Shown here piece by piece: positions 5,056-6,079 of a stretch of 6,079 nt of DNA. Every line of letters begins with the position of its first letter. Position 1 is the first letter of the stretch. This DNA is from Desulfobacteraceae bacterium (GTDB lineage Bacteria; Desulfobacterota; Desulfobacteria; Desulfobacterales; JAUWMJ01). The DNA lies in contig JAUWOH010000207.1 in assembly GCA_030612225.1 (NCBI GenBank), forward strand, positions 1 to 6,079, in the 5' to 3' direction. The position numbers and the translations under genes are program-made. The notes under the pieces are model-generated. The model searched no databases. It saw only the letters and a program-made list of their open reading frames with translations, and was not told the DNA's origin.

Positions 5056-5141
5056 CTAATTCTTAAAACCAAATGCCAAGTTATTCTTGACCGAGCCCTA
5101 AGGGGGAGAGGCAGAAAAAAAATTAAAAAGGAGAGATTATC

Positions 5142-5873
5142 ATGTTAAAAAATCGTTTATTTTACATCGCTTGTTTTATTTGCCTGTTATTTCTATCATG
5201 TGTTTCAAAAGGTAAATATCTGGAACTTGAAACCGACCTGCAAAATACAAAGCAAAACCTGGAGCAGGAGCAAAAGAACCTGGCCGATCTTGAGGACAGA
5301 TATAATAACCTGGAAAATGAAAAGCAAAATCTTGTAAAAGCAAGCAGGGATTTAGATCTCAAACTCAAAAAAGAAAAAACGGTTGTGAAAGAAAAGACAA
5401 AGGTTATTTCAAATCTTGAGGACACGAAGAAAAAGATTGAAGCAGGCTTAAAAGAACAGATAGCGAATCAGCAGATAAAAATTGAAGAAATAGAAGGCAA
5501 ACTGAAATTAACTTTTATTGATAAGATACTTTTTAATTCAGGGAGTACAAAAATTAACAAAAAGGGAAAAGATATTCTTCTTACTTTCGCTGAGTCAATC
5601 CAGGAAGATAAAGATCATAATATACTGGTTGAAGGACACACTGATGACGTCGGTGTGGGACCGGCGCTTAAAAGCAGGTTTCCTACCAACTGGGAATTAT
5701 CAACTGCCAGGTCTTCAGCCGTTGTGCGTTTCCTTCAGGAAAAAGGCAGTATAGAGCCTGAAAGGCTGTCAGCCATCGGCTTCAGCTATTTTAAACCTGT
5801 GGCTCCTAATGATGATGAAGAAGGCCGCAGCCAGAATCGAAGAATAGAAATCGTATTAACCCGCATAAAGTAA
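5142..5873 (+). CDS. OmpA-family lipoprotein with coiled-coil stalk (peptidoglycan-binding)
   Basis: This 243-residue protein starts with a lipoprotein-like signal peptide: hydrophobic stretch 7-19 and LLFLSC with C20 as likely lipidated Cys (the -3 residue is Phe, slightly off consensus). Residues about 25-120 are rich in Glu, Lys, Gln and Leu and should form a long coiled coil. Residues 124-241 are an OmpA-C domain: FIDKILFNSGSTKI (125-138), VEGHTDDVG (163-171), NWELSTARS (183-191), and GRSQNRRIEIVL (228-239). D168 and R190 occupy the positions that bind diaminopimelate of peptidoglycan. The likely role is linking the outer membrane to the cell wall, with the coiled coil as spacer across the periplasm. 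Pal is similar but lacks the long coiled coil, and no Tol genes are nearby. AAGGAG at 5128-5133 lies 8 nt before the ATG. A sigma-54-like promoter lies upstream and a strong hairpin downstream, so it is probably transcribed alone. Confidence 0.92.
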   Translation: MLKNRLFYIACFICLLFLSCVSKGKYLELETDLQNTKQNLEQEQKNLADLEDRYNNLENEKQNLVKASRDLDLKLKKEKTVVKEKTKVISNLEDTKKKIEAGLKEQIANQQIKIEEIEGKLKLTFIDKILFNSGSTKINKKGKDILLTFAESIQEDKDHNILVEGHTDDVGVGPALKSRFPTNWELSTARSSAVVRFLQEKGSIEPERLSAIGFSYFKPVAPNDDEEGRSQNRRIEIVLTRIK

Positions 5874-5893
5874 ATCCAGATATTCAAACCCCT

Positions 5894-5934
5894 CCTTTCC
5901 TGCCCTGAGCTCTTTTAGCCCCGGGCAGGAAAGG
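5894..5934 (+). terminator. Hairpin after the OmpA gene
   Basis: CCTTTCCTGCCC (5894-5905) and GGGCAGGAAAGG (5923-5934) form a perfect 12-bp stem with a 17-nt loop, about 20 nt after the stop codon. No T-run follows immediately; a run of seven T occurs only at 5964-5970. It is probably a terminator or 3'-end stabiliser. Confidence 0.65.
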
Positions 5935-6015
5935 GCTTGACACGCCCGCCATAACGAGCCGCATTTTTTTATTCCTTTTTTATATACAAATTTATTCTAC
6001 CTACGAAGTTAATTG

Positions 6016-6031
6016 CTCAAGTTTCGCACCC
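6016..6031 (+). repeat. Third copy of the CTCAAGTTTCGCACCC repeat
   Basis: This 16-nt sequence is identical to 3731-3746 and inverse to 3786-3801. At the latter locus it forms one arm of a hairpin, so an inverse partner may lie just past the right edge of the window. The rest of 5935-6079 shows no gene. Confidence 0.75.
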
Positions 6032-6079
6032 TTTATCTACAGCGAAGCATTAATTTCTTAAGAGTTGATTCCTATCGAA

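Larger units (their letters stand above)
4577..5141. other. 565-bp intergenic region between the HD and OmpA genes
   Basis: About half of this is the foldback element at 4589-4857. The rest is AT-rich and holds a weak sigma-70-like pair, a stronger sigma-54-like promoter (4983-4998), a short inverted pair AGGT/ACCT (5015-5028), the second copy of the 19-nt repeat (5037-5055), and the leader of the OmpA gene. No credible ORF is visible. Confidence 0.6.

Noticed and set aside
5162..5425. 87-codon minus-strand frame opposite the OmpA gene
   Set aside because: It is antisense to the coiled coil; its Ser, Phe and Arg richness is the mirror of Glu/Lys/Gln-rich codons.
5937..5942. TTGACA resembling a -35 box after the OmpA gene
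   Set aside because: No -10-like hexamer lies 16-18 bp downstream and no gene follows within the window.

Overview
The window looks like a chromosomal segment of a strictly anaerobic Desulfobacterota (former Deltaproteobacteria) bacterium, probably a sulfate-reducer relative. This is an inference from gene style: a sigma-54 activator with a Fis-type DNA-binding end, an archaemetzincin, a Cys-rich protein fused to a GcvH-like lipoyl domain, AT-leaning DNA with strong AAGGAGG ribosome binding sites, and long intergenic gaps full of inverted repeats. No rRNA, tRNA, CRISPR array, transposase or phage gene is visible.

Layout. (1) 1-976, plus strand: the C-terminal end of a sigma-54-dependent activator (cut by the window edge), followed 25 bp later by a small archaemetzincin-type zinc protease. 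(2) 982-1228: a nested inverted-repeat element filling almost all of the space between convergent genes. (3) 2493-1237, minus strand: a 71-residue Cys-rich protein, then a 313-residue protein carrying two copies of the same kind of Cys module followed by a GcvH-like domain with its lipoyl lysine. A sigma-54 type -24/-12 sequence lies at the right distance upstream of the small gene. (4) 2494-3145: a 650-bp gap without a convincing gene, holding several foldback sequences. (5) 3146-3631, plus strand: an unrecognised membrane-anchored protein, followed by two adjacent hairpins. (6) 3797-4576, plus strand: an HD-domain protein starting at TTG inside one arm of an inverted repeat. (7) 4577-5141: a second large gap, mostly a MITE-like foldback element of about 269 bp flanked by an 8-bp direct repeat, then a good sigma-54 promoter candidate. 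(8) 5142-5873, plus strand: an OmpA-C lipoprotein with a long coiled coil, followed by a strong hairpin and a repeat shared with the HD-gene upstream region.

The genes do not form one obvious pathway. The most notable parts are the Cys-module family (three copies of C-x3-Y-[DE]-C-x2-C-[AS]-F-D, alone and fused to a lipoyl carrier domain) and the density of distinct dispersed repeats, which suggests that small non-autonomous elements shaped the intergenic regions. The sigma-54 activator and two sigma-54-like promoters may reflect a regulatory theme, but nothing here shows that this activator controls them.
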